The translations under genes were made by a program, and so were the position numbers. Source: Mycobacterium sp. 852013-50091_SCH5140682 (GTDB lineage: Bacteria > Actinomycetota > Actinomycetes > Mycobacteriales > Mycobacteriaceae). From it: a stretch of 64,000 bases of DNA. Below the pieces are notes generated by a model. The model had not been told where the DNA came from, searched no databases, and saw only the letters and a list, made by a program, of their open reading frames with translations. The stretch lies in contig NZ_LZTB01000028.1 in the NCBI RefSeq assembly GCF_001665685.1, positions 1 to 64,000 of the forward strand, given 5' to 3'. This document shows, in pieces, positions 47,236 through 55,237 of the stretch; within the stretch, counting starts at the first letter, position 1; the number at the start of each line of letters is the position of its first letter.

Positions 47236-47508
47236 ATGACCGAACAGAACAACGACTCGACGCTGGCCAAGCTCGCAGGCCTCGGCCTGGCCGGAACCGG
47301 CCTGGCCCATTTCGTCAAACCGCAGTTGTTCGAATCGATCACGAAATCCGCGTTCCCCAAGGACACGCACAAGCACATCTACACCAACGGGGGCATCGAG
47401 ACCGCGCTCGGGTTGGGGCTGGTGCTGCGCAAGACCCGCAAGCTGGCTCTCGTCGGAACCCTCGGATACGTCGCCTATCTGGCCGGCAACGCCGCCCGCA
47501 ACCGGTAG
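47236..47508 (+). CDS. Small membrane protein downstream of the monooxygenase
   Basis: The 90-residue protein begins MTEQNNDSTLAKLAGLGLAG after AGAGAGGA. Two or three hydrophobic segments (LAGLGLAGTGLAHF, IETALGLGLVLRK, LVGTLGYVAYLAG) and the phrase PKDTHKHIYTNGGIETALG suggest a DoxX-like membrane protein. Close spacing (16 bp) implies cotranscription with the monooxygenase. Its end overlaps the convergent TetR gene by 34 bp. Confidence 0.78.
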   Translation: MTEQNNDSTLAKLAGLGLAGTGLAHFVKPQLFESITKSAFPKDTHKHIYTNGGIETALGLGLVLRKTRKLALVGTLGYVAYLAGNAARNR

Positions 47509-48725
47509 CGCCCGAACAGGGTCAGATCGACCATGGCCGTCACAACGGCCCGGGCCTGCTCCGAATTCTGGTACCCCATGAGCCGGCCCAGGTCGATCAC
47601 CAACGCCATCGCAGCATGAACCGCGAACCGCGCCTGACCGGCAGTCCACTGGGGCCGCACGGGCATCACCAGGTTCACCCAGGATTCGACTGCCGACCTC
47701 TGCAGGTCGCGCAGGATTTTCTGGTCGGCGGCGGTCATGTTGAGACGCTCGGTGTAGTAGACGTAGTCGAGTTCCGGGCGGGCGAACGAACGCGCCACGT
47801 ACCCGTCGATCAGCACCGCGAGTGCCTGTTCGGGATCGGGGACGGTGCGCAGCACCTCGGCCATGTCTTCGGACAGTCGGTCGGCCGCCCGCCGGAATCC
47901 GGCCGCGAGGATGTCGGTCTTGCCCGAGAAGTACCGGTAGATGCCCGATGCCGGCATGCCGACCGCACTCGCGATGTCCTCCATGGTGGTGTCGCGGTAG
48001 CCGTTCTGGTTGAACAACCGCAGCGATTCACTCAGCAACGCTTCGTATTTGGTGGGACCGGCGGGAGGTGGGGTTACCGACGCCACCGGATCAGCGGCAG
48101 TGGGAAGCTCGGGCAGATCCGCGGTGAGCACGGTGTCGACGATCTCGGCGAGAACTGCACGGATCTGGCCGGCAGGCAGCTTGGCCCGATGGTCGACGAT
48201 GCTGCCGAGCACGCTGAGCACCGCGGTGGACAACGTCCAGCGCTCGTGCGATCCGAGTTCGGGCCGCAGCGCCCGCAGCGGCCGCTGGATGCGCAGGTGC
48301 ACGGTGCGCATCTGGCTGTTCAACGCAGCCTGATCGTCGCCGCGCAGGAACCGGGCCTCCCAGCGGTACAGGCCACCGGACTCCCGGTTGGCCAACGCGG
48401 TGTCGGTCAGGGCGGCGACCAGCCGACGCAGTTCCTGACGCGGGTCGGTTTCGGTCTCGTCGGCGAACGCGGTGCCGTCGACCAGTTGCTGGCCGAGATT
48501 GAGCACGGCGTCGCGGAACAGTTCGTACTTGCTCGAATAGTGCCGGTACAACGCGGCCGCCGAGATCCCGACGCGCGACGCGATGGCCTCCATGCTGACA
48601 CCGTGATAGCCGAGGGCGCTGAACTCCTCCGCCGAGGCGCGCGCGATCTGGGCTTTCCGGTCTTTCGGGCGGCGCCGCACGACATCTGCACTCCGGTCGC
48701 CGCGGGTGGGCGGGGTGCGCGCCAT
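47475..48725 (-). CDS. Tandem TetR regulator (two TetR units in one chain)
   Basis: From ATG 48725 the protein has 416 residues, twice the usual TetR size. Unit 1 HTH: SMEAIASRVGISAAALYRHY (about residues 46-65) followed by SSKYELF. Unit 2 HTH: TMEDIASAVGMPASGIYRYF after residue 230, followed by SGKTDIL. Each is followed by a helical ligand-binding region, so one chain may act as a pseudo-dimer. A good sigma-A promoter (48732-48760) gives a leaderless mRNA. It converges on the monooxygenase operon, its likely target. Confidence 0.92.
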   Translation of the reverse strand: MARTPPTRGDRSADVVRRRPKDRKAQIARASAEEFSALGYHGVSMEAIASRVGISAAALYRHYSSKYELFRDAVLNLGQQLVDGTAFADETETDPRQELRRLVAALTDTALANRESGGLYRWEARFLRGDDQAALNSQMRTVHLRIQRPLRALRPELGSHERWTLSTAVLSVLGSIVDHRAKLPAGQIRAVLAEIVDTVLTADLPELPTAADPVASVTPPPAGPTKYEALLSESLRLFNQNGYRDTTMEDIASAVGMPASGIYRYFSGKTDILAAGFRRAADRLSEDMAEVLRTVPDPEQALAVLIDGYVARSFARPELDYVYYTERLNMTAADQKILRDLQRSAVESWVNLVMPVRPQWTAGQARFAVHAAMALVIDLGRLMGYQNSEQARAVVTAMVDLTLFGRYRLRAALPAR

Positions 48726-48731
48726 GTCGAC

Positions 48732-48760
48732 ACCATAAACGGACCCGCGAATGTGGTCAA
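48732..48760 (-). promoter_or_regulatory. Promoter of the tandem TetR gene
   Basis: Minus strand: TTGACC (48755-48760), 17-bp spacer, TATGGT (48732-48737), then six bases to the ATG at 48725. Both hexamers and the spacing are close to the sigma-A consensus, and the transcript would be leaderless. Confidence 0.6.
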
Positions 48761-48804
48761 AGGGGCCGGACACGACGGAATGGGCATTAACATAGCCAGG
48801 GTTG

Positions 48805-49047
48805 ATGCCGGATGGGGGTCCCGTGCTGGTCAGGTTGCGAAGATTGCTGGCGTACCGTGTCGCGGTCGGCGAGTTGATCGTCATCGCGCTGATCATCGGC
48901 ACCCCATACGGGCTGATCGGGGTGATCTGGTCGAGCACCCACACCGAACATCTCCGCGAGATGTCCGGCCTGGACGCCGTGGTGTCGGCGCTCGGGTCGA
49001 TCGTCTCGTGGCCGGTGCTGCTGTTCGCCGACGTTTGTATGACCTGA
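48805..49047 (+). CDS. Small membrane protein, 80 aa
   Basis: From ATG 48805 the protein has 80 residues with two hydrophobic helices (VGELIVIALIIGTPYGLIGV and the C-terminal VVSALGSIVSWPVLLFADVC). TAACAT (48788-48793) could serve as -10 for a leaderless or near-leaderless transcript; a TTG at 48802 is an alternative start. The next small membrane protein gene follows after 11 bp, so they form a pair. No family recognised. Confidence 0.65.
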   Translation: MPDGGPVLVRLRRLLAYRVAVGELIVIALIIGTPYGLIGVIWSSTHTEHLREMSGLDAVVSALGSIVSWPVLLFADVCMT

Positions 49048-49058
49048 AGGGGGCATAG

Positions 49059-49385
49059 ATGAGTTATCGAGCCGTGTATCTCGGGATCGCCGGTCTGGTG
49101 GTCCTCGGCATCGGCCTGTATCTGATGAGCATGCCGGTGTACCTCGACGACTTCGACCAGTACGGCATGCAGATTCCGTGCGGGTCGTCGTATTCGGCGC
49201 ATCTGGTGCAGGCCAGCGCCGCTGGAGACCAGTACGTCGACAAGTGCGGTTCAGCGCTGCTGACGCGCCGGCTGTGGACCATCCCGGTGGTGGCACTCGG
49301 TGCCCTGGCGGTCCTCGCGGTCCTCGTGCGCGCAGCGACGTCGTCGGCGCACGAATCACTCATTCCGACGCGCGACACTCACTGA
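49059..49385 (+). CDS. Small membrane protein with two helices and an outside Cys pair
   Basis: The 108-residue protein starts at ATG 49059 behind AAGGGGGC. Helix 1 is at about 5-25 (VYLGIAGLVVLGIGLYLMSM) and helix 2 about 72-92 (LWTIPVVALGALAVLAVLVR). The loop between them carries two Cys (IPCGSSY, VDKCGSALL) that could form a disulfide outside. It pairs with the 80-aa gene upstream. A palindromic repeat begins 9 bp after its stop. Confidence 0.72.
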   Translation: MSYRAVYLGIAGLVVLGIGLYLMSMPVYLDDFDQYGMQIPCGSSYSAHLVQASAAGDQYVDKCGSALLTRRLWTIPVVALGALAVLAVLVRAATSSAHESLIPTRDTH

Positions 49386-49393
49386 GCTCTCAG

Positions 49394-49455
49394 CGTCGAA
49401 TGGCCAGTTGCCGCACGGATTTTCGCGAATCGCGTGCCACAACTGGCCAGTCGCG
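49394..49455 (+). repeat. Palindromic intergenic repeat, copy 1
   Basis: About 62 bp with arms TGGCCAGTTG / CAACTGGCCA (10 bp perfect, longer imperfect) around a core containing GGATTTTCGCGA. The same layout recurs at 55161-55223 in the same orientation. It fills the gap between two convergent genes, so it may also serve as a transcription terminator for both. Confidence 0.8.
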
Positions 49456-49461
49456 GGATAG

Positions 49462-50121
49462 CTAGTCGACCAATACCGCCGCGGCGGTGCACATGTGGTC
49501 GCGGACCGCAGTAGCGGCCGCGACCGGATCGCCCGATTCGATGGCCTCGACGATGTCGAGATGCCGCTTGGCGTCCATGTTCTTCAGGGCCCGGTCCACC
49601 CCGGCGTACATGATCGACATCCGGATGCTGCCCTCCAGGGACGACCACGAATGCAGCAGGGTTTCGTTGCCGCTCAGGTGACACAAGGTCCGGTGGAACT
49701 TGAGGTCGGCCTCGATGCGGTCCTCCAGGTTGGCCGCGGCCCATCGCTCCATGTCGGCGACGGCGCTGCGCAGGGCCAACACCGCCGTGGCCCGGTCGTC
49801 CCGCGACGCCAGGTCGCTGGCGGCCAGCGACTCGAGGGCACCACGGACGTCGAAGATGTCCTTGATTTCCTTGGCGTCGAGGTGCCGGACCGACAGGCGA
49901 CCGCGCGCCCCCGCCGAGATCAGCCCTTCCTGCTGCAGTTGGCGCATGGCCTCGCGCAACGTGCCGCGGCTGATCTGCAGGGCATCGGACAGGTCGGTCT
50001 CCACGAGGTGGGTACCGGGCTGCAGCTGGCCAGAGGTGATGGCGCGGCGCAGCGCGGAGAGCGCCTGTTCGCGCAGGCTGGTCTTCTCAAGTCGCAGCAG
50101 CGACGGGGCCTCGACCGACAT
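49462..50121 (-). CDS. GntR (FadR subfamily) regulator of the carbohydrate cluster
   Basis: From ATG 50121, seven bases after AAGGAG, the protein has 219 residues. The N-terminal winged HTH contains LREQALSALRRAITSGQLQP and ISRGTLREAMRQLQQEGLIS. The C-terminal FCD domain has DIFDVRGALESLAASDL and the His residues of the metal/ligand pocket (LKFHRTLCHLSGN, KRHLDIVEAI, VRDHMCTAA). GTCAACA repeats in front of its own gene and in the 53.4-kb divergent promoter indicate control of itself and the cluster. Inducer unknown. Confidence 0.92.
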   Translation of the reverse strand: MSVEAPSLLRLEKTSLREQALSALRRAITSGQLQPGTHLVETDLSDALQISRGTLREAMRQLQQEGLISAGARGRLSVRHLDAKEIKDIFDVRGALESLAASDLASRDDRATAVLALRSAVADMERWAAANLEDRIEADLKFHRTLCHLSGNETLLHSWSSLEGSIRMSIMYAGVDRALKNMDAKRHLDIVEAIESGDPVAAATAVRDHMCTAAAVLVD

Positions 50122-50137
50122 GACCTGCTCCTTGAGT

Positions 50138-50158
50138 GTCAACATTTGTTTGTCAACA
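50138..50158. promoter_or_regulatory. GntR binding site before its own gene
   Basis: Two GTCAACA heptamers (50138-50144 and 50152-50158; TGTTGAC on the GntR strand) with a 14-bp period lie directly upstream of the GntR start. The same heptamer builds the operators at 53369-53478, pointing to autoregulation. Confidence 0.6.
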
Positions 50159-50164
50159 GTGATC

Positions 50165-51145
50165 CTACAGTCGCTCGAGTACCGACGCGACGATTCGCCG
50201 AGTCGACAAGCCGTAGCGGTCGTGCAGCGTCGGAAGTGCCCCGGCGGCCAGGAATTCGTCCGGCAACGCGATGGGCGTCACCTGCCGGCTGATCCCACGC
50301 TGCACCAGCGCCGAGGCCACCGTCTCGAACAAGCCGCCGACCACGGTGTGGTTCTCCAGCGTCAGCGCGAGGCGGTCCGAATCAAGTTCGCGCAGCACGG
50401 TTTCGGCGTCGAACGGCTTGAGCGTCGGCGCGTGCACCACGGCGACATCGACATGGTGGGCCGTCAGTTCCTCAGCTGCCAGCAAGGCCCGCATCGTCAT
50501 CAGGCCGCTCGAGACGAACACGACGTCGGTGCCGGGCCGCACCACCTTGGCCTTGCCGAGCTCGAAGGTGTATCCGTACTCATCGAGGACAGTAGGCACG
50601 TTTCCCCGGAGCAGACGCAGGTACGTGGGGCCGGCATGTTCGGCCAACTGGGGCACGGCCTGCTCGATGTCGACCGAATCGCACGGGTCGACGATGGTCA
50701 GCCCCGGCATCCCCCGAAAGATTGCGACATCCTCGGTGGCCTGGTGCGACGGCCCGTAACCCGTTGTGAGCCCTGGCAATCCGCCGACGATGTTGACATT
50801 GAGGCCCGGCTCGGCGATGTCGAGGCAGATGAAGTCGTAGGCCCGCCGGGCGGCGAACACGGAATAGGTTGACGCAAAAGGAATCAGGCCGGTCTCGGCC
50901 ATGCCGGCGGCGGCGCCGAACAACAGCTGCTCGGCCATGCCCATCTGGAAGAACCGCTCCGGAAAAGCCTGGGCGAAGATGTGCATGTCGGTGTACTTGC
51001 CCAGATCGGCGGTGAGCCCGACGATGCGGTCATCGGCCTGCGCGGCTTTCACCAGGGCGTGTCCGAACGGTGCGGGTGTGGTCTTCTGCCCGGGATCGGC
51101 GAACGACGCGATCATCGCCGAGGTACGAAGTTTGGTGGTGCTCAT
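50165..51145 (-). CDS. Transketolase C-terminal subunit (split transketolase)
   Basis: The 326-residue protein starts at ATG 51145 behind AAGGAG. It carries the transketolase pyrimidine-binding domain (VGLTADLGKYTDMHIFAQAF, RFFQMGMAEQLLFGAAAGMA with the cofactor-activating Glu) and the C-terminal domain (LTLENHTVVGGLFETVASAL). It works with the N-terminal subunit, with which it is coupled by a 4-nt overlap. Split transketolases of this kind often serve unusual sugars (for example apulose phosphate or sulfosugars), not the central pathway. Confidence 0.92.
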   Translation of the reverse strand: MSTTKLRTSAMIASFADPGQKTTPAPFGHALVKAAQADDRIVGLTADLGKYTDMHIFAQAFPERFFQMGMAEQLLFGAAAGMAETGLIPFASTYSVFAARRAYDFICLDIAEPGLNVNIVGGLPGLTTGYGPSHQATEDVAIFRGMPGLTIVDPCDSVDIEQAVPQLAEHAGPTYLRLLRGNVPTVLDEYGYTFELGKAKVVRPGTDVVFVSSGLMTMRALLAAEELTAHHVDVAVVHAPTLKPFDAETVLRELDSDRLALTLENHTVVGGLFETVASALVQRGISRQVTPIALPDEFLAAGALPTLHDRYGLSTRRIVASVLERL

Positions 51146-51981
51146 GCCGATACTCCTTGGCGTCCTGCGGTTGATTCGGCGGTCAATTGGTCTCGGCAGA
51201 TCTGCCACTCGTCGGCGTCGATCCGCATGAAGTGCGCCTTCTCACGCGTTTCCAGCAGCGGCACACCTTTGCCAACCTTGGTGTCGCACAGGATGACTGA
51301 GGGCTGTTCGGTACTGACACCGTCGAATGCGGCAAGCAGCGCCTCGACGTCGTTGCCGTCAACGCGCTGGACGTGCCAGCCGCAGGCCGCCCATTTGTCG
51401 GACACGGGTTCGGTGCGCAGCACACCCTCGGTCGGGCCGTCGGCCTGCAGCGCATTGATGTCGACCATCGCCACGAGATTGCCGAGCCGGTGATGCGACG
51501 CGCCCATCGCGGCCTCCCACGTCGAACCTTCGTCGAGTTCACCGTCGGAGAGAAAGTTGATCACCCGGGCGCTGTTGCCCTGGTGGCGCAGACCCAGCGC
51601 CATGCCGACGGCCACCGCGAGGCCGTGGCCCAGCGATCCCCCGGAGATCTCCATACCTGGTGTGTAGCTGGCCATTCCGGACATCGGCAGCCGGGATTCA
51701 TCGGATCCGTAGGTGTCGAGTTCGGCGACGTCGACGATGCCCGCTTCGGCCAGTGCCGCGTACAGCCCGATCGCGTAGTGCCCGGTGGACAGCAGGAACC
51801 GGTCCCGCTCGTCCCAATGCGGGTCGTCGGCGCGGAAGCGCAGCTGATCGGCGTACACCGCGGCGAGCATGTCGGCGGCACCGAGTGCCTGCCCGACATA
51901 GCCCTGCCCTTGGGCCTCACCCATGTTCAGTACGTGGTGACGCATCCGGTAGGCAGCATCACGCACCTTCGCCGCGCGCAT
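51142..51981 (-). CDS. Transketolase N-terminal subunit (split transketolase)
   Basis: The 279-residue protein begins at ATG 51981 overlapping the transporter stop by one base. It has the thiamin diphosphate-binding fold: FLLSTGHYAIGLYAALAEAG, GISGGSLGHGLAVAVGMALG-type sequence (EISGGSLGHGLAVAVG), and the Mg/diphosphate motif SDGELDEGSTWEAA...VDIN (GDG-type GDxxxxEG). The phosphate pocket His residues are partly kept (HAGxxxG-like HYAIGL). Reaction: two-carbon ketol transfer together with the C-terminal subunit. The cluster has no kinase, so the entry step is unclear. Confidence 0.92.
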   Translation of the reverse strand: MRAAKVRDAAYRMRHHVLNMGEAQGQGYVGQALGAADMLAAVYADQLRFRADDPHWDERDRFLLSTGHYAIGLYAALAEAGIVDVAELDTYGSDESRLPMSGMASYTPGMEISGGSLGHGLAVAVGMALGLRHQGNSARVINFLSDGELDEGSTWEAAMGASHHRLGNLVAMVDINALQADGPTEGVLRTEPVSDKWAACGWHVQRVDGNDVEALLAAFDGVSTEQPSVILCDTKVGKGVPLLETREKAHFMRIDADEWQICRDQLTAESTAGRQGVSA

Positions 51982-53312
51982 CAGGCGGCCAGCGCCTGGT
52001 CGGAGGCGGCCTTGTCGGCAGCCTGGCGTTCGGCGGATCCCCAAGTTTCGCGGGTCACCAGCGCGGCCCACAGGCCGATCGCAGCGTACGCGGAGAACAA
52101 CAGAGCAGGTCCCATCCATCCCATCCATTCGAATAAAAGTGTCGTGATGAAGGGCGTGAAGCCCGACACCATCGCCGAGATCTGGTATGCCAGTGAGGCT
52201 CCCGACGCCCGGGTGTTGGCGGTGAACAGCTCCGGGAACCAGGCCCCCTGGGAGCCGGCGAGCGCGTTCTGACACACCCCGTAGGCGATCACGACGGTCG
52301 CGATGATGAGGAAGAACAGTCCCGTGTTCACCAGCACGAACATCAGCACGCCGAAGGGGATGCCGAAGGCGCACACCCATATGTAGACCGGCCTGCGCCC
52401 GGCCTTGTCGGTCAGCCGCGCCCATCCTGCGGTTGCGAAGATGCCGATCGCGGCAGCAATACACAGGGCGACAAGGGTTTCGGTGGCAGTGGCCAGTTTC
52501 GCGGTCTTGAGGTAGGAGATCATGTAAGTGATCGAGACTGCATAGCCGGCGGTCTCGGCGACGCGAAGGCCGATGCCGCGCAGGATGTTTCGCCAGTCGT
52601 TCTTGAGCACCTCGACGATGGGCGCCTTGACGATCTTGCCCTCGTCCTTGACGTCTTCGAAGACCGGCGACTCGGGCACCTTGGCCCGGATGATCAGACC
52701 GACGACGACCAGCACGATGCTGGCCAGGAATGGCACCCGCCATGCCCAGTCCCCGCCGAGGTGCACGCTGACCAGGAACACCAGGTTGGCCAGCAGCAGC
52801 CCTACCGGGAAGCCGGCCTGCACGATGCCGGTGTAGCGGCCCTTTTCCTTCCACGGAGCGTGTTCGTAGCTCATGAGGATGGCGCCGCCCCACTCAGCGC
52901 CGAACGCCAGGCCCTGAATGATCCGCACGGTCACCAACAGCACGGGCGCGATCACGCCGACCGCGGCATAGGTGGGCAGCAGCCCGATCGCGAAGGTGGA
53001 CAGGCCCATGATGAGCAGCGAAGCCACCAGCACGGGTTTGCGCCCGACCTTGTCGCCGAGGTGACCGCCGATGATGCCACCCAGTGGGCGGGCCGCGAAG
53101 CCGACACCGAGGGTGGCAAAGGATGCCAGGGTGCCCGCGACCGGGCTTGAGTGCGGGAAGAACGCGTGGCCGAAGTACAGCGCGGCGGCGGTTCCGAACC
53201 CGATGAAGTCGTAGGTTTCGATCACGGCGCCGACGGCAGAGCCGACCGCTACCCGCTTGGCGTCCTTGGTGCCAAGTACGGGACCCCGCATTTTCAGAGC
53301 GTCATCGCTCAT
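51981..53312 (-). CDS. MHS family MFS metabolite/H+ symporter
   Basis: From ATG 53312, eight bases after AAAGGA (an ATG at 53321 is in frame but too close), the protein has 443 residues and 12 helices. MHS marks: AVGAVIETYDFIGFGTAAAL, GGHLGDKVGRKPVLVASLLI, and GAEWGGAILMSYEHAP. Relatives take up organic acids and osmolytes (shikimate, alpha-ketoglutarate, proline betaine). First gene of the minus-strand arm (symporter, TktN, TktC), so it should import the substrate of the cluster. Confidence 0.92.
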   Translation of the reverse strand: MSDDALKMRGPVLGTKDAKRVAVGSAVGAVIETYDFIGFGTAAALYFGHAFFPHSSPVAGTLASFATLGVGFAARPLGGIIGGHLGDKVGRKPVLVASLLIMGLSTFAIGLLPTYAAVGVIAPVLLVTVRIIQGLAFGAEWGGAILMSYEHAPWKEKGRYTGIVQAGFPVGLLLANLVFLVSVHLGGDWAWRVPFLASIVLVVVGLIIRAKVPESPVFEDVKDEGKIVKAPIVEVLKNDWRNILRGIGLRVAETAGYAVSITYMISYLKTAKLATATETLVALCIAAAIGIFATAGWARLTDKAGRRPVYIWVCAFGIPFGVLMFVLVNTGLFFLIIATVVIAYGVCQNALAGSQGAWFPELFTANTRASGASLAYQISAMVSGFTPFITTLLFEWMGWMGPALLFSAYAAIGLWAALVTRETWGSAERQAADKAASDQALAA

Positions 53313-53368
53313 GGGCGTCATCCTTTCAAATCCCGCTCAATCCAGGTCTACCTGCGAGTTGCCTGAGA

Positions 53369-53383
53369 TGTTGACTGTCAACA
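53369..53383. promoter_or_regulatory. GntR operator near the symporter promoter
   Basis: TGTTGAC-T-GTCAACA is a perfect 7-1-7 palindrome 57 bp upstream of the symporter start. Arms equal the heptamer before the GntR gene. Confidence 0.65.
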
Positions 53384-53426
53384 ACGTGGTAGATGTCACC
53401 CAGTGTGAGCCCGCACACAGGTCAGT

Positions 53427-53440
53427 GTCAACAGTCAACA
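53427..53440. promoter_or_regulatory. GntR half-site direct repeat
   Basis: GTCAACAGTCAACA is two adjacent copies of the operator heptamer, between the two palindromic sites in the divergent promoter. It may add cooperative binding. Confidence 0.5.
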
Positions 53441-53454
53441 TGATTTATTGCCGC

Positions 53455-53478
53455 CCGTTGACTGTTAACAGTCAACGG
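53455..53478. promoter_or_regulatory. Long palindromic GntR operator
   Basis: A perfect 24-bp palindrome whose inner 20 bp read GTTGACTGTTAACAGTCAAC. It lies 52 bp upstream of the isomerase gene and likely controls the plus-strand arm (isomerase, SDR). Confidence 0.65.
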
Positions 53479-53530
53479 CAGTAGTGTGGGCCCCGCCACA
53501 ACGTGAAGGTCCGGGAGAAAGCGCCGCCAG

Positions 53531-54364
53531 ATGTCAGCTCATTCGTTTCACAGCCGACTGGGCTGTTCGACCATCAGCTTCCGCCACCAGCGGTTGTCCA
53601 AGGCCCTGGACACCATCGCCGGCCTGGGCTTCACCGAGATCGACCTCGGTGCGCTGCCCGGGGTGTGCGACCACGTGCCGTTCGTCCTCGACGAGGACGC
53701 CGTGCGCGATGTCTCGGCCACCGTTGCGGCGTCGGGCATCCGGGTCCGTTCCATCAACGGCGACATCGGCGATCTCAATGCCGCACTGGATGCCCAGGGC
53801 CGGGCCGCGCGGGACCGCCACCTGGCGATGCTGGTCGAGCTGACCGCCGCCACCGGCGCCGACGCCCTGGTACTGCCCTGTGGTGCGCTCGACCACGAGC
53901 CGATCACCTCGCTCGACGAAGACCTGACGACCGTTGCCGGTGAACTGGCCGCGGCCTCGAAGGTCGCCGCCGCCCGCGGCGTCGCGCTGTGGACCGAGTC
54001 ACTGCACTTCTTCCGGTTGTGCTTCGACATCGAACGGGCCCAACGGCTCGCCGACCGACTCGACGAAAACGTCGGAATAGTCATGGATTTCAGTCACATC
54101 GTGGCGTCCGGCGGCGATCCCGTCGACTTCGTGGCACGGTTCGGGCCACGCATCCGGCACGTGCACATCCGTGATGCCGTCCCCGGCAACATCAATCTGT
54201 CGGTCGGCAACGGCCAGGTCGATTTCGCGACCGGACTCAAGAGCCTCGCGGCCGTCGGCTATTCGGGGCACTTCGCGCTGGAACTGGAAACCCGCGACGT
54301 CACCCACGACGAACGTCCCGCCGCTGCCGCCGCGGCCGGAAATCTCATCTCCGCCCTGATCTGA
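53531..54364 (+). CDS. Sugar phosphate isomerase/epimerase (TIM barrel, AP endonuclease 2 fold)
   Basis: This 277-residue xylose isomerase-like TIM barrel starts LGCSTISFRHQRLSKALDTI (first strand and helix). Metal-site type residues appear in ALWTESLHFFRLCFDIERAQ (Glu, His), GIVMDFSHIVASG (Asp, His), RHVHIRDAVPG (His, Asp) and FALELETRDV (Glu). It probably isomerises or epimerises a ketose or acyl intermediate for the split transketolase. ATG 53531; SDR gene follows after 11 bp. Confidence 0.88.
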   Translation: MSAHSFHSRLGCSTISFRHQRLSKALDTIAGLGFTEIDLGALPGVCDHVPFVLDEDAVRDVSATVAASGIRVRSINGDIGDLNAALDAQGRAARDRHLAMLVELTAATGADALVLPCGALDHEPITSLDEDLTTVAGELAAASKVAAARGVALWTESLHFFRLCFDIERAQRLADRLDENVGIVMDFSHIVASGGDPVDFVARFGPRIRHVHIRDAVPGNINLSVGNGQVDFATGLKSLAAVGYSGHFALELETRDVTHDERPAAAAAAGNLISALI

Positions 54365-54375
54365 AAGGACTCGCA

Positions 54376-55146
54376 ATGTCTGTCACCCGCACCGCCGTCG
54401 TCACCGGAGCCACCTCCGAGAAGGGCATCGGCGTGGCCGTTGCCGAGCGCTACGCCAAGGAAGGCTGGGGCGTCGTGATCCTCGATCTGGACGGCGAGAA
54501 GTCCGCCAAGGTCGCCGCCGAGATCGGCAACCAATTCGGGGTACCTGCGTTCGGCCATGCCGTCGACGTCACCTCCGAAGAGTCGGTCACCGCCGCGTAC
54601 GACGCGGTTGCCGCCGAGGTCGCCGCGGGCAACCTGCCCACCGTCGGCGCGCTGGCCAACATCGCAGGCATCACCTCCCCCGTGCCGTTCCTGGAGACCA
54701 CGCTGAATCTGTGGAACCAGGTCATGGCCGTCAACGCCACCGGAACCTATTTGGTGACAAAGGCTTTCCTGCCCGACATGATCGACGCCGGCTGGGGCCG
54801 CATCGTCAACATGAGCTCGGTGTCCGCGCAGCGCGGCGGCGGCGTCTTCGGCAAGGTGCCCTACTCCTCGGCCAAGGCCGCGATCCTGGGCTTCACCAAG
54901 TCGCTGGCCCGCGAGATCGCCAACACCGGCGTCACGGTCAACGCCGTCACCCCGGGCGCGGTCGACACCAACATCCGCGTCGGCTCCACCGATGAGCAGG
55001 AAGCCAAGCTGGCCGCCGACATCCCCGTCGGCCGCACCGCCACCACCGACGAGGTCGCCGCCGTCATCACGTTCCTGTCCAGCCAGGACGCCAGCTACCT
55101 CACCGGCACCACCGTGGACATCAACGGTGGCAGCCACATGCACTGA
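54376..55146 (+). CDS. Short-chain dehydrogenase/reductase
   Basis: This 256-residue classical SDR has TGATSEKGIGVAVAERYAKE (cofactor-binding TGxxxGxG), LANIAGITSP (NAG-type), catalytic Ser in VNMSSVSAQRGGG and YSSAKAAILGFTKSLA (YxxxK), and the tail YLTGTTVDINGG. The Asp at the end of strand 2 (VILDLDGE) suggests NAD+ preference, so it likely oxidises a sugar alcohol or aldose in the pathway. ATG 54376 follows GAAAGGA. The second palindromic repeat starts 14 bp after its stop. Confidence 0.92.
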   Translation: MSVTRTAVVTGATSEKGIGVAVAERYAKEGWGVVILDLDGEKSAKVAAEIGNQFGVPAFGHAVDVTSEESVTAAYDAVAAEVAAGNLPTVGALANIAGITSPVPFLETTLNLWNQVMAVNATGTYLVTKAFLPDMIDAGWGRIVNMSSVSAQRGGGVFGKVPYSSAKAAILGFTKSLAREIANTGVTVNAVTPGAVDTNIRVGSTDEQEAKLAADIPVGRTATTDEVAAVITFLSSQDASYLTGTTVDINGGSHMH

Positions 55147-55160
55147 CACCGCCGTCATCG

Positions 55161-55223
55161 CGTCGAGTGGCCAGTTTTTACAAGGATTTTCGCGACAAAC
55201 GTGGCATAACTGGCCACTCGACG
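55161..55223 (+). repeat. Palindromic intergenic repeat, copy 2
   Basis: 63 bp with perfect 16-bp arms CGTCGAGTGGCCAGTT / AACTGGCCACTCGACG and a loop containing GGATTTTCGCGA. Related to 49394-49455. It lies between the SDR gene and the uracil permease and could fold into a strong hairpin in RNA or single-stranded DNA. Confidence 0.85.
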
Positions 55224-55237
55224 CCTATAGATAGTGC

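Noticed and set aside
50165..51981. Central-pathway transketolase or 1-deoxyxylulose synthase broken by a frameshift
   Set aside because: Both halves have proper starts and ribosome sites and a normal 4-nt coupling overlap; split transketolases are a known form.
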